Positions 35,201 through 43,668 of a DNA stretch of 64,000 bases are shown here, piece after piece (positions within the stretch are counted from its first letter, which is position 1; every line of letters begins with the position of its first letter). The translations under genes and the position numbers were made by a program. Below the pieces are notes generated by a model. The model saw only the letters and a list, made by a program, of their open reading frames with translations, did not search any database and was not told the DNA's origin. Location of the stretch: assembly GCF_003863355.1 (NCBI RefSeq), contig NZ_QQWG01000010.1:62001-126000 (forward strand). The letters run 5' to 3'. Source of the DNA: Ancylomarina euxina. GTDB taxonomy: Bacteria > Bacteroidota > Bacteroidia > Bacteroidales > Marinifilaceae.

Positions 35201-35225
35201 GTTATCATATAGCTTCGATTTTTAA
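32205..35225 (+). CDS. HExxH metallopeptidase-like outer-membrane protein with beta-propeller and C-terminal barrel
   Basis: A 1006-residue protein from the ATG at 32205 (signal peptide 'MKYIFSFILLILMSSVSSA'); upstream ATGs at 32142 and 32175 only add basic residues before the signal. It carries a gluzincin-like zinc motif H122-E-Y-R-H126 with the third ligand E164 in 'WFMEGDA', as in peptidase-MA-like and M1-type enzymes. A WD40/TolB-like propeller region follows (about residues 270-640), then a beta-rich C-terminal part ending in 'LLSYSFDF', with the terminal Phe typical of outer-membrane barrels. I infer a periplasm- or surface-facing peptidase anchored in the outer membrane. No substrate can be named. 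Confidence 0.7.
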   Translation: MKYIFSFILLILMSSVSSAQYYSTGQDPANTKWKQINTTDFRIVFPAEYEAKARYLAALFQDLKNKGGKDLNHIPKKFSVILHTQSATSNGMVAWAPKRMELYGTPPQNDETQAWLDHLATHEYRHIIQIDKLERGFTRVLNAFLGQQATALVLGLYLPAWFMEGDAVCSETALSESGRGRSAEFEQELRAQLLEKGAYTYDKAALGSYKDFVPNRYTLGYYLVGKSRVHYGDDLWNTALKKIGEAPMKVNCLSTSLKRGLLNKREAFFQEMKKKQAAYLQAGFKIESLDWTEVKELNTYRDGKLMLYADVMSELQWEWQVQDSIIEKTQADALIEKKVIFTNYRYPHLDDQADLLLMKNGLADALTIVKLDAKGNEEDVFMPGFDYGTGFDYKNNKLLWSEYQAHLRWQHADKAVIVSYDMQTGNQKKYKLENNCFAPVFSADGKKILTVEVDSNGESTLLIIDEASAKPISRIAAKEQEFFMTPQWAKKDQSIVLIIQAKGAKSLVKIDITNEKRELLYQAGTTNISQLQVSDQYVFFTSSHTGIDNIFAYKWENRQVSQLTSSRFGARDPFYLPSENKLYYSDYSSDGYQPVKLDLNSCMWKVQEGDAAKFALAEQLSDQLGEKLQPDTTKLDHWQVEPYSRLAHTFNFHSWAPLFVSPDEGSIDVGISASSQNLLNTLFTTLGYKKEEGFDNGQFYLNLSYQRFFPIFNSKLEYGKASFAYFGKRENTNTEEDDTLPLDTEWRQLEWENSVTLPFNLSSGKHATFLRPKFSYTIYQFANYQTRITSPEFNPQLYNLNIADRTIEELEYQLFFSHSIKASQRDLQSPWAQFLQFDYRTSPSKDSNAGNVWSGIGQFNFPGLAKHHGISLYAGYQQRSKFNKGFGNAIKSPRGVSDLFGLDCSTISLDYRLPIAYPDWNMGALAYIKRVKMAAFIDYGMEKGEFVSDENLFQYDNRITSAGLEFTADMHVLRLPVPLNLGFRLGYENETNAVFGNFLLSYSFDF

Positions 35226-35325
35226 GGTCGAAAGGAATAAAAGTCGAAGGAGGTGATTTTAACCTGTCAGAGCCAGAAGAATGAAGTCCTGACAGATACT
35301 GTGTTAGAATCCAAATTAAAAAGAA

Positions 35326-35353
35326 AGCCATCTCAATTTGGATTGAGATGGCT
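35326..35353 (-). terminator. Terminator between convergent genes
   Basis: AGCCATCTCAA pairs with TTGAGATGGCT around a short loop. On the minus strand it is followed by 'TTCTTTTT', so it mainly serves the gene at 35376-36539; it may also stop the plus-strand gene ending at 35225. Confidence 0.75.
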
Positions 35354-35375
35354 AGGATTATTATTTTAAGATGTG

Positions 35376-36539
35376 TTATTCGCTACGTGTATAAGTGAAT
35401 TTATCACTTTTTTGCCAGGTCTTTCCCTGATCATGAGAAATCTTCTTTGTCAGAATAAAACCCTTATCCGTTTTATTACTAATTGTGAATTGTATGTAGG
35501 TTTCTTTTTTCTCAACTGAATTATCAAAAACAAAATCCTGACCTGAGAAATCACCCTCGAAAACTTCAAAACTTGATGTGTAATCATCTAAAAGGGAGAT
35601 GCGATATTTCCCAGTGGTCTCATTAAAGGTATAGGATATGGTGACATCGATAGGGAATGTAAGTTCAAACTTGATCTTTTCCTGAAGAATATTAGTTGCC
35701 GTGAAATCGATATTTGAATCCGTCTGTCCTATCTCGCGCCAAGTTCCTCTTCGTGACCATGTTTCCATTTTAACATCCCACTTCCCTTCCAAAAAGGCTA
35801 GCTTCTTAATTTCTTCACGTTTAGGCATTATAAGCCATGTGTTATCAAAAGTAGGATTGATCTCTATGTTTTCAATTTGCATTACTCTATCACGTTGCCA
35901 AAAAGTACGCTCTACAAAGAAGGGGATAAGCAGTCCGTCAACGCTTCTAAAATCGTCGAAGAAGGTTTCAGAAGGCATTTCCGAGGCAAAATCGACCCAT
36001 TTGGATTCGTACTTAGTTTCCAGATAGGTGTTGGCATCCAGATACCACTTTTCTGTTTTACCATTGGAACGTGTCAGGTTCAGAACAAAAACATCCAGAC
36101 CTTCAAGCTTTTCTTTACCTATGAATTCCACCTGATGACCTTTTTCTTTATAGTTGAAAAAGGGTGTGGTGAATTCAGCCTTCTGAGCGAAAACATTTTC
36201 TTCACCTGTGTTAATTCTTCTGGCATAAGAGATTTCCTGCCATGGATCTATCGTCCAGCCTTTTTTACCATCGAAAGCTTCAATGACCCGATGTTGTCCC
36301 AATTGTAAATCGGCATAATATTCACCAGAACGTGTTTTCCAGGCCATAAAATCCTTTTCGATACTAAAGGCGGTAAATTGACCTGTGATTTTCATTGTTT
36401 CAACCTTGTTCCACTTTTCGAGTCCGCCGTGTGCCTCTATATGTTTGGCAATGATTGTCTCCACATTTTCTGCTATAAGCAGGTTTGGTAAACAAAGTGA
36501 AAAGCAAAATAAGACGAGTTGATATATTTTTTTAGTCAT
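35376..36539 (-). CDS. Exported two-domain protein (LolA-like + lipocalin-like/DUF1579-type)
   Basis: A 387-residue protein with a signal peptide (residues 1-23, 'LLIAE'). Residues ~25-235 resemble the outer-membrane lipoprotein-sorting fold: 'IEAHGGLEKWNKVETMKITG' is the usual opening of this Bacteroidota family. Residues ~240-387 form a second beta-rich domain starting 'FLEGKWDVKMETWSRRGTW', similar to DUF1579/lipocalin-like proteins. There are no catalytic motifs. It ends or begins 38 bases from a PQQ-propeller gene upstream on the same strand, so the two are probably cotranscribed; a shared periplasmic role is possible. Confidence 0.55.
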   Translation of the reverse strand: MTKKIYQLVLFCFSLCLPNLLIAENVETIIAKHIEAHGGLEKWNKVETMKITGQFTAFSIEKDFMAWKTRSGEYYADLQLGQHRVIEAFDGKKGWTIDPWQEISYARRINTGEENVFAQKAEFTTPFFNYKEKGHQVEFIGKEKLEGLDVFVLNLTRSNGKTEKWYLDANTYLETKYESKWVDFASEMPSETFFDDFRSVDGLLIPFFVERTFWQRDRVMQIENIEINPTFDNTWLIMPKREEIKKLAFLEGKWDVKMETWSRRGTWREIGQTDSNIDFTATNILQEKIKFELTFPIDVTISYTFNETTGKYRISLLDDYTSSFEVFEGDFSGQDFVFDNSVEKKETYIQFTISNKTDKGFILTKKISHDQGKTWQKSDKFTYTRSE

Positions 36540-36577
36540 TGTTCGAATATTTAAATCGTAATAAATTACTTATTCAA

Positions 36578-37807
36578 TTAATTGAATTTGTAACAAGCCA
36601 TTTCTGTTTGGTTTCTCAGGTAGATCTTTCCATTAACAAAGGAAGGAGCTGTCCACGATTTCCCTTCAATGGCCTGAAAGCGTCTTTGTTCTGCGTAGGC
36701 TGTCGGATCGGCTTTAATCTGAGCGAGTAGACCTTTGTCCGATAGCACAAGAAGTTTATCTCCAACCAGAATTAAACTCCCTTTTCCAAAGCCTCTTTTG
36801 GTCCATTTTTTCTCACCGGTTTCAGCAGATATGCATTGGAGAGCAGCCACATTAAAACCATAAAAATGACCTTCGTAATAAAGTGTCGAGCTGTAGTCAT
36901 TTTTCATTGTAGGAGCCTGTAGAACTTCAGTAACCGTATTGTTTTTAACTTCTACGATTTCGAAACCCGAGCTACGAACTGTACAAATAAATATCTTATT
37001 GGAGTCAAACAATGTAGGCATAGCCGTAGGAGCGTTCATTTTCATGGCATAAGTCCAAAGTGTTTCACCTTTGCTATTGTATGATGATAAGGTTTTCTGA
37101 TTAGCGAATATAATTTGCGTTTGCCCCTCTATTTCTGCCACAAGTGGTGAGCAGTACGAGGCATTGCCTTTGCCATTAGCCCAAAGCAATTTGCCAGTAT
37201 TCGGATCGAAGGCTACAAAAGCTCTCGATTCGGTACCACCAGCTTCCATAATAAGTACACCGTCGACTAAAACAGGAGACGATGAGAATCCCCATCGAGG
37301 TAGTGTGCTGCCAAACTCTTTTATAAAGTCGATTTGCCACAAGTGTTTGCCATCAGTTTTAGAATGTGCGGTTAGTTTACCATAGCTGCTAAAGCTGAAA
37401 ATTAAGTTTTCACCTATGGCAGGTGTTGATCTTGGACCATCTCCAAAACCATCTTTGTCGATAAAGATAGAATCGATTTTGTTTCTCCAGATTTCCTTAC
37501 CAGTTTTAGCATCGAAGGCAGCCATATACTCCCAGCCTGAAAGGCTATCTGTTTTTTCGCTTAGCGTGGTGTAGAGTTTGTCTCCCGATAGGGTAATTTC
37601 TGAAAAGGCACAGCCAATTTCTTTTTTCCAGATAAGCTCTGGTGCAGGATCGCTTATTTGGCTGTCAGTAATATTTTCAGTAGAGATACCAGAGTGGTAA
37701 GGCCCCCTAAATTGTGTCCAGCCTTCACTTTCCTGAGCGAAAGTTATGGGCGCTTGTAGCAATAGGAAAACTGCTAACATACTTGAATAGATTGTTACTT
37801 GCTTCAT
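36578..37807 (-). CDS. Exported PQQ-type beta-propeller protein
   Basis: A 409-residue protein with a signal peptide (cleavage near 'ITFAQE', residues 20-26) and seven or eight propeller blades with the PQQ-repeat signature 'AFDAKTGKEIWRNK', 'AFDPNTGKLLWANG' and 'CISAETGEKKWTKR'. This fold is used by BamB, alcohol dehydrogenases and many periplasmic scaffold proteins. The PQQ-binding and catalytic Asp/Glu of the dehydrogenases are not evident, so a structural or binding role is more likely. It is followed by the two-domain exported protein 38 bases downstream. Confidence 0.8.
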   Translation of the reverse strand: MKQVTIYSSMLAVFLLLQAPITFAQESEGWTQFRGPYHSGISTENITDSQISDPAPELIWKKEIGCAFSEITLSGDKLYTTLSEKTDSLSGWEYMAAFDAKTGKEIWRNKIDSIFIDKDGFGDGPRSTPAIGENLIFSFSSYGKLTAHSKTDGKHLWQIDFIKEFGSTLPRWGFSSSPVLVDGVLIMEAGGTESRAFVAFDPNTGKLLWANGKGNASYCSPLVAEIEGQTQIIFANQKTLSSYNSKGETLWTYAMKMNAPTAMPTLFDSNKIFICTVRSSGFEIVEVKNNTVTEVLQAPTMKNDYSSTLYYEGHFYGFNVAALQCISAETGEKKWTKRGFGKGSLILVGDKLLVLSDKGLLAQIKADPTAYAEQRRFQAIEGKSWTAPSFVNGKIYLRNQTEMACYKFN

Positions 37808-38078
37808 TTTGGGTGTTTCTTCGGGTTTAGAATTGTTTTGTTTTTTCAGTACCTAAGATAAGCATGTTTACCCTTATGTGGCAGTAACAAAAAGAGAATT
37901 AGATGAAAGTATATTTTGGCTCGTTTTATCTGAAAGTCTATAGGTTGAATTAATTAAGAGTTGATAATTACGAAAAACAAAATAATCAAAAAGATAACTC
38001 GTTATTAGTAACTGAGCGGTATATATTAATGACTCATTTTTCATCGTAAATTATTAATCTTAATTCCTAACTCATTAT

Positions 38079-38492
38079 TCATTTAGTTCTGGCTTCCACC
38101 ATTTTATCATACTCCTCGTCAAAGGCTTCCCAAAGCTGAATTTTATTGCCTTCAGGATCTAAAATGTGGGCAAACTTTCCGTATTCCAAACTTTCAATTT
38201 CATCCAAAATCTCCACACCTTCTTTCTTGAGTTCTTCCAGCAGCCATTCCAGGTTTTCAACTCTGTAGTTCATCATGAAATCCTTATGTGAGGGCTCAAA
38301 GTATTTGGTGTTTTTATCGAAAGGACTCCAGACAGAAAAGGCTTGCTTATTGCCGTCATCAGCTTGTCGCCATTCAAACGAAGTGCCGTAATCGTCAATA
38401 TTAAAGCCTAAATGTTTGCCGTACCAGTCTTTCATTGATTTTGTATCCTGACATTTAAAAAAGATGCCGCCTATACCTGTTACCCGCTTCAT
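38079..38492 (-). CDS. VOC-family (glyoxalase/bleomycin-resistance-like) protein
   Basis: A 137-residue protein; the ATG at 38492 ('MKRVTGIGGIFFKCQD') is the natural start, since the 20 extra residues from 38552 lack family similarity. It has the two beta-alpha-beta-beta-beta halves of the vicinal-oxygen-chelate fold, with 'DWYGKHLGFNIDDYG' in the first and 'AHILDPEGNKIQLWEA' in the second, where E in 'IQLWE' is the usual metal ligand. The substrate is unknown. The family includes dioxygenases, isomerases and resistance proteins. Confidence 0.85.
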   Translation of the reverse strand: MKRVTGIGGIFFKCQDTKSMKDWYGKHLGFNIDDYGTSFEWRQADDGNKQAFSVWSPFDKNTKYFEPSHKDFMMNYRVENLEWLLEELKKEGVEILDEIESLEYGKFAHILDPEGNKIQLWEAFDEEYDKMVEARTK

Positions 38493-38816
38493 AATTCTAA
38501 GTTTTAATTTGTCATATAGCCTGTCCAATCTTTCTGGAGGTGATCCCAGCATTGAGAGGGCTGCTAAAAAAAGGTCAAAAAGTCAGAAAAGTCGAAAAAA
38601 ATAGCCGCCTGCTTAGAATTCCGTGAAATTTACATTTAAGGATCTCGTAATTCGTCACTAATCGACCATTATTAATTATAATTGCTTATTGAAGATAAAA
38701 AATATTGAGCAATCATCATAAATTACTTTATTGAGAAAGACGCCTATCCATTTTTTTCTATTTTTGTGGGAGAAGAGATTTTTTGACTTTTAAACAAACC
38801 CTAAAAAAGATTACAT
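38493..38816 (+). promoter_or_regulatory. Intergenic region with candidate ridA -7 box
   Basis: This 324-base gap between the divergent VOC and ridA genes has no supportable ORF. A TATTTTTG -7 box at 38759-38766 lies 50 bases before the ridA start; the best TTG upstream is at a 25-base spacing, longer than ideal. Confidence 0.4.
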
Positions 38817-39194
38817 ATGAAACGTTTTATCAATTCAGAGAAAGCACCTAAGGCTATTGGCCCATACTCACAAGCTGTAGAAGCTAACGGAACACTTTAT
38901 ATTTCGGGACAGATTCCAGTTGACGTGACCACAGGTAAATTTGTTGAAGGTGGTGTAAGAGAACAAGCTGAGCAGGTGATGAAAAACATTGGTTACATTC
39001 TCGAAGAAGCAGGTTATAGCTTTAAAGATGTGGTTAAATCAACTTGTTTGTTGAGCGATATGTCTGGTTTTGCTGTGATGAACGAAGTTTATGGCGAGTA
39101 TTATAAGGAAGATTGCCCGGCTCGTGCGGCTTTCGCCGTAAAAGACCTGCCTATGGGTGCTTTGGTTGAAATTGAAACTATTGCTGTAAAATAA
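38817..39194 (+). CDS. ridA: RidA-family reactive imine/enamine deaminase
   Basis: A 125-residue protein of normal length with the RidA pattern: 'KAPKAIGPYSQAVEANG' at residues 9-25, 'SGQIP' at 30-34, the catalytic Arg in 'CPARAAFAVKDLP' near residue 105 and the terminal 'VEIETIAVK'. It forms trimers that hydrolyse 2-aminoacrylate released by PLP enzymes, protecting the cell. It is transcribed alone and followed by a hairpin of the family listed at 39216-39249. Confidence 0.95.
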   Translation: MKRFINSEKAPKAIGPYSQAVEANGTLYISGQIPVDVTTGKFVEGGVREQAEQVMKNIGYILEEAGYSFKDVVKSTCLLSDMSGFAVMNEVYGEYYKEDCPARAAFAVKDLPMGALVEIETIAVK

Positions 39195-39215
39195 GCTGTT
39201 AAGGCTATCATATTT

Positions 39216-39249
39216 AAAAGGGCTGTTAATTTGAGATTGGCAGCCTTTT
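39216..39249 (+). terminator. Family hairpin R1, terminator after ridA
   Basis: AAAAGGGCTG (39216-39225) with CAGCCTTTT (39241-39249); the inner part pairs by U-G wobbles only on the plus-strand RNA. It is a member of the dispersed hairpin family between 39 and 55 kb. Confidence 0.7.
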
Positions 39250-39306
39250 GTTTCAGCAAATATCCCTTGCCACTAAAGCTGAACATTCTTTAAAACAATG
39301 CCCTCA

Positions 39307-40215
39307 ATGAAACTCAAAATCTACTTCTTACTCCTCATTAACTTTGCTTTTGTCACAAGTTCTGTTGCACAAGATTTATTCAAGAAACAACAGATCTCTT
39401 TGCTCGAACAATGGGATCTTGCCGATACTCTCAAGAATCAGTCAGGCTTGTTTCATATAAAGCAATACAAACCGGTTTATATCTTATTGGGTAACTATAC
39501 CACCAATATCAATCAACAACCACAAAGTGATAATCCTAATAATTCAGTACCCGATAATATGCCGCTTAATCAGGTTGAAGTTAAGTTTCAAATCAGTTTT
39601 AAAACAAAAGTTTTTAATGACCTAATGGGAGCAAAACTGGGTGGTGATATCTGGATGGGCTATACTCAAACATCCAGATGGCAAGTGTACAACCCCGACT
39701 TATCCCGTCCATTTCGCGAGACGAATTATGAGCCCGAACTCATGTATATTATGGCGACACCCTATGAATTATTTGGCCGCAAGGGTCTCTTTGCAGGGAT
39801 TGGATTAAATCATCAATCTAACGGACGTTCCGATCCTATGTCTCGTAGTTGGAATAGGATTATTGCGCAAATCGCATGGGAAAGTAAAGACTTAAGCATC
39901 ATATTTAAACCCTGGTTGCGCTTAAAAGAGCCTGCCGACAAGGATAATAATCCGGGTATAGAAAATTATATGGGTAGGGGAGAGCTCATGGCTGCTTATG
40001 GCAAAGGGCGGCACGACATTAGTCTGATTGCCCGACATTCCATGCGCTTGGGTAAGAATAACAGGGGAAGCTTTCAAATTGATTATGCCTTACAGATCTG
40101 GGATAATTTGAAACTCAATGCTCAAATATTTCACGGCTATGGCGAGAGTCTGATTGATTATAACCACAAACAAACCACTATAGGCATTGGTCTTTCGCTG
40201 ACTCAGTGGCGATAA
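39307..40215 (+). CDS. pldA: Outer-membrane phospholipase A (PldA)
   Basis: A 302-residue protein starting from the ATG at 39307 with a signal peptide ('LLINFAFVTSSVAQ'); an ATG three codons upstream is possible. The PldA active site is complete: H169 and S171 in 'GLNHQSNGRSD' and N183 in 'SRSWNRI', with the same 12-residue Ser-Asn spacing as E. coli OmplA (S144-N156). The alternating beta-strand pattern and the ending 'GLSLTQWR' fit a 12-strand barrel. It hydrolyses phospholipids in the outer leaflet when the envelope is disturbed. Confidence 0.93.
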   Translation: MKLKIYFLLLINFAFVTSSVAQDLFKKQQISLLEQWDLADTLKNQSGLFHIKQYKPVYILLGNYTTNINQQPQSDNPNNSVPDNMPLNQVEVKFQISFKTKVFNDLMGAKLGGDIWMGYTQTSRWQVYNPDLSRPFRETNYEPELMYIMATPYELFGRKGLFAGIGLNHQSNGRSDPMSRSWNRIIAQIAWESKDLSIIFKPWLRLKEPADKDNNPGIENYMGRGELMAAYGKGRHDISLIARHSMRLGKNNRGSFQIDYALQIWDNLKLNAQIFHGYGESLIDYNHKQTTIGIGLSLTQWR

Positions 40216-40247
40216 AAGCATTGAATAGAAAATAGAAGACAATAAAG

Positions 40248-40277
40248 AAAGGCTGCTAATCGTTGATTGGCAGCCTT
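40248..40277 (+). terminator. Family hairpin R2, terminator after pldA
   Basis: AAAGGCTGCTAAT and ATTGGCAGCCTT at 40248-40277, with a U-G wobble in the stem on the plus-strand RNA. Confidence 0.7.
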
Positions 40278-40553
40278 CACTGTTTTTTTCAGAACAATGT
40301 TTCATGAGTTGGAGTTTGTTTCCATTTATCGTGAAATTCTAAATATAGCTATGCAGCTCAATCCTGATCTCTCGACTTTGCATTTTAACATGTTTTAAAA
40401 GCATGATGTTATTCTTTTATCTATCTTCCTGATATTTTTAAAACGAATGATATAAAACGAGCCAAAAGTATACGAACAATGGGGATACTGAGGCTAATGA
40501 TTATTTCTCCCGAAATCTTTCGGGATAACAATTGAAAATTAAATTATAAACAT
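40278..40553. other. Intergenic region with TCCCGAAA palindrome
   Basis: No ORF is supported here. A perfect inverted repeat, TCCCGAAA-TC-TTTCGGGA, lies at 40509-40526, about 28 bases before the ATG at 40554, and could be a regulator site or an inserted repeat. Confidence 0.35.
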
Positions 40554-41123
40554 ATGAAAAGATTAAGCATACTGCTTTTATTGAGTTTTGTGATTGTAAG
40601 CGGATTTAGTCAGAAACATCTACAAGCACATTTCGAGAAAGATTTAATCAACTATACTAATGCGTTTAATAACAAGCAATGGCATACCGTAACCCAAATG
40701 ATGTATCCCCGGGTTTTCGAAATGATGAGCAAGAGTAATATGCTCCTGTTTTTGGAACAAATGGATAATCTTGGTGTAAAAATGACGACAGATTTTAGGT
40801 CGATAGATCATATCTCCAAAGTGGTGAAAACGGGGACCGAAAAGTATTGTAAGATTCAATACTATGGGGTTATCCGTGTTAAACTATCCGGACTCATGTC
40901 GCAGGGAAGTGCTTTGATGCAGCCTCAGTTTGAGCAGGAATTTGGGAAAGAGAATGTAACATACCATGAAACAAGCAATTCCTTTACCATACAGGCCCAC
41001 CGATCTATGGTTGCTGTTGCCAATAAACAATCGGAAAACTGGAAGTATATTGATATTAATTCATCCATGGCCAAAGGTTTAAAAAAACTCATTCCTGTCC
41101 ATGTTCAGCAAGCGTTGAATTAA
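40554..41123 (+). CDS. Exported protein of unknown function
   Basis: A 189-residue protein with a signal peptide ('RLSILLLLSFVIVSGFSQ', residues 3-20). The mature part looks like a small alpha+beta fold with an initial helix ('FEKDLINYTNAFNNKQW') resembling NTF2-like proteins, but no motif clinches this. There is no Cys in catalytic position, no lipobox and no metal ligands in a recognisable pattern. I do not recognise a family. It is a single-gene unit closed by hairpin R3. Confidence 0.55.
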   Translation: MKRLSILLLLSFVIVSGFSQKHLQAHFEKDLINYTNAFNNKQWHTVTQMMYPRVFEMMSKSNMLLFLEQMDNLGVKMTTDFRSIDHISKVVKTGTEKYCKIQYYGVIRVKLSGLMSQGSALMQPQFEQEFGKENVTYHETSNSFTIQAHRSMVAVANKQSENWKYIDINSSMAKGLKKLIPVHVQQALN

Positions 41124-41306
41124 ATGATTTTGTCTTAAGTGCAGATCTCAACAGGCCTCTTAATGGTAACAGCACATCGGTCATAATTCGGGCTTGTTTA
41201 GATTTGAACTGTTTCGAAGATATAAGTCTCGAAGAAGCCAAATTAATTATTAAAGGGCAGTTCTAAGCCTGATAAATTGAGAGAGATTTTCATGATATGA
41301 CCTAAG

Positions 41307-41338
41307 AAAGGCTGCCAATATGTAATTGGTAGCCTTTT
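41307..41338 (+). terminator. Family hairpin R3
   Basis: AAAGGCTGCCAAT (41307-41319) with ATTGGTAGCCTTTT; a 13-bp stem with one G-U wobble on the plus-strand RNA. It lies about 184 bases after the 40554-41123 gene, and the minus-strand amidohydrolase ends 29 bases further on. Confidence 0.7.
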
Positions 41339-41366
41339 AAATGATTCTTTAGTCGTTAACTGGCGT

Positions 41367-42788
41367 TTAGCCGATGCCTGCATAATCAGACTCTTTCAGG
41401 CTTGTGTTTTTAGCTGAGTCGGCTAGCCTCGTCTCAAATAGGAATTGCTCTGGATTAATAGAACAGAGCTGATGCTTTTTTGCTTCGCCCAAATGTGTAT
41501 CATCTATATATCTTTTAAGGTAACCATTGTATGATTTTTCATTTTCGTTTGCAAATAAGTTGATTGAGAAATCCGTTCCAAATAAAATTTTATCCTTCAG
41601 GTGAGTTTGTCCTTCTTTATCGATATCTGCATTTAATGCCTTATAGTATTCGTCTCCTTCGCTACAAGAAAAATCGGTGTAGGTATAATCGTATTGATGA
41701 GTGAGTTCAATTATTGTTTTTCGCCAATCACCCAATGGCTTATGGTCTTCATCCTTTAGGCTTCCAAAGTGGGCAAAGCATAACTTGAGAGTGGGGTATT
41801 TGTTCAAAACCTCAGACCAGCCCTTGGCCGGATTGCTGAGCTCTCTGGCTTTTTCCTTTGTGAAAACAGAAAAGCCACCTCCGCTACAATGTGTTATAAT
41901 CGGAATCCTTTTTTGGACACACATTTTGTACAGATTTTCAACTTTTCTGAGCTCTTCACCATCTTCTTTTGGCCAGGGCTTAAAACCTAGTGGCGGATAA
42001 ACCTTTATACCAGCAAAAAAGTAAGTGAAATCCTGAGTCTCATCATCAAGATTATTTTTGAAATGCCCCAGTTTCTTTTTCAAATTTGCTTGTCGCGAGT
42101 CTGGCGTATCGTTTTCGTAGCCCGAGAAAAATTTATCCAATAAGGCTTTCAATTTCTCGGCGGTGTAATTCGCTGTATTTAATCCCATAAAAGGGTATAT
42201 CTCGAAAAGCTTAGCTTTTACGATATCATCTTTCACCAGTTGCATTTTGTTTTCCTCATTCTTAAGCAAGGAATGTGTGTAGTAAATGCGGATGGCATTC
42301 AAAACATCTTCGACCTGCTTTTTTATGGGTTTTTGAGGGGTTTGGTCGTAAAAGACATCTTTACCGAGTTCGATATTTTTTTTTCCAAAGTCCATAAGTA
42401 GTGGGCAAAGCACCATACTATCGTATACCTCCTTCTCAATTTTGAGTTGATTATCAGAATTGACGAGGGCTTCCTTATTTTTTAGAAAATAGTCAAGAAT
42501 AAGAAATTGGTATTCAATTGGGTTCTCAAAAATGGAGAGGGTGTTTGCGATTCGGGGCAGATAACCCTGAATAAGCTCTTTGTCAATTTTCTCTTCAATA
42601 AGCCTTCTAATATAGCCTGGGAACAACCACCTAAATGAATAACCCAGTCCCATATGCCATTTAAAATTATTGAAAATGGCATCGCTTATGGTCTTTTTGT
42701 CGAGCAGACCTTCTCGTTTAATAAAAGCCAATAAATTAGGATGGCTTAAATCAAAAGCATGCATATGGATGTCGTAGAATTTTTTCAT
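41367..42788 (-). CDS. Amidohydrolase-family metal-dependent hydrolase
   Basis: A 473-residue protein that begins with the metal-binding 'YDIHMHAFD' (HxH at residues 7-9), has 'PIITHCSGGGFS' (His) near residue 300, 'KLCFAHFGSL' and 'ILFGTDFSINL' (Asp) near residue 405: the ligand set of the amidohydrolase_2 TIM barrel. Members decarboxylate or hydrolyse aromatic or lactone substrates. The insert between residues 60 and 240 is long and helical and not typical of small decarboxylases. There is no signal peptide. The substrate is not predictable. It is transcribed alone on the minus strand. Confidence 0.75.
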   Translation of the reverse strand: MKKFYDIHMHAFDLSHPNLLAFIKREGLLDKKTISDAIFNNFKWHMGLGYSFRWLFPGYIRRLIEEKIDKELIQGYLPRIANTLSIFENPIEYQFLILDYFLKNKEALVNSDNQLKIEKEVYDSMVLCPLLMDFGKKNIELGKDVFYDQTPQKPIKKQVEDVLNAIRIYYTHSLLKNEENKMQLVKDDIVKAKLFEIYPFMGLNTANYTAEKLKALLDKFFSGYENDTPDSRQANLKKKLGHFKNNLDDETQDFTYFFAGIKVYPPLGFKPWPKEDGEELRKVENLYKMCVQKRIPIITHCSGGGFSVFTKEKARELSNPAKGWSEVLNKYPTLKLCFAHFGSLKDEDHKPLGDWRKTIIELTHQYDYTYTDFSCSEGDEYYKALNADIDKEGQTHLKDKILFGTDFSINLFANENEKSYNGYLKRYIDDTHLGEAKKHQLCSINPEQFLFETRLADSAKNTSLKESDYAGIG

Positions 42789-42829
42789 GGGATCAATACG
42801 TTTTTTAATAGTGGGCTAAGACTAAGGTT

Positions 42830-42857
42830 AAGGCTGTCAATTGGGGAAGACCGCCTT
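42830..42857. repeat. Family hairpin R9, degenerate
   Basis: AAGGCTGTCAATTGGGG followed by AAGACCGCCTT: the outer arms and the GGGG loop match the family but the inner stem is broken. It sits in the 107-base gap between the amidohydrolase gene and the next minus gene. Confidence 0.4.
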
Positions 42858-42895
42858 TCGTCTTTTTGATGTGTTAAGCTATGTTTTGTATGGTT

Positions 42896-43414
42896 TTACT
42901 GGTGCAGATTATCAGTCTTTTCCTTAAGTTTTAAACGCTTTGACAGGGCACTATAATTTGTAAGAATTAGGGTGCCAACTAACACTTTAATTCCGCTTGC
43001 TATAAAATTGTAATAATCGTTTGGATGAAATTCGGTTCCCATTGAATCTCTTTTAAAGGCAAATAATATTTGACTTAAAAAGACAGGAATATTATTTATA
43101 ATCATCAAACCACCGATAATAATTAGGGCAAGTTTTACGATGCTACTTGGATTCAGATTACCAATTTCAACTCGCTCATCATCGAAATTCTTATCGAGCT
43201 TTAATAAGTTAACCAGCTTGTGCGACTTGAAAATGAGGAGTACAAATAGGCCCACCATTATTGCAAGTGCTATCACCATCCAAAGAATAGAGAACAGATC
43301 TATATTGCGCATGGCAAATGAGAAGTTGAAGGTTATCCAATTAAAAAGTGAGTTAGCTATCATATACAGTCCGAATAATTTGATAATTAAAACGAAGAGA
43401 TCTCTTTTTGTCAT
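42896..43414 (-). CDS. Membrane protein of unknown function
   Basis: A 172-residue protein with four hydrophobic helices, at about residues 7-25, 42-62, 92-115 and 145-165, and a charged cytoplasmic loop 'LLKLDKNFDDERVEIGNLN'. No family motif is recognised. The short termini and even helix spacing suggest an integral inner-membrane protein. It is separated from its neighbours by family hairpins at both ends (R9 and R4), so it seems to be an independent unit. Confidence 0.55.
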   Translation of the reverse strand: MTKRDLFVLIIKLFGLYMIANSLFNWITFNFSFAMRNIDLFSILWMVIALAIMVGLFVLLIFKSHKLVNLLKLDKNFDDERVEIGNLNPSSIVKLALIIIGGLMIINNIPVFLSQILFAFKRDSMGTEFHPNDYYNFIASGIKVLVGTLILTNYSALSKRLKLKEKTDNLHQ

Positions 43415-43599
43415 GTTTTTGTCTTTGGGTTTATTGTATGGGTAATATATGCTTGTTTTATATTTCTGTATATCGGAGTTTTAGTTCGCTCTTTACTTAA
43501 ATAAACGAGCATGAAAAATAATTTTTGAATTTAACAATTATATATTGATTCGTGTAAGATATACTGATATAATTATGATAGGGGAGTTAAACATATAAG

Positions 43600-43630
43600 A
43601 AAGGCCACCAATATCTAATTGGCAGCCTTT
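43600..43630. repeat. Family hairpin R4
   Basis: AAAGGCCACCAAT and ATTGGCAGCCTTT around an ATCTA loop. The outer and inner arms pair, with a mismatch at CA/CA. It lies 39 bases beyond the stop side of the small PspC gene and could terminate it on the minus strand. Confidence 0.6.
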
Positions 43631-43668
43631 TATTTTTCTTTAAGAATGAATCGTTTTGAGCTGGGGCC

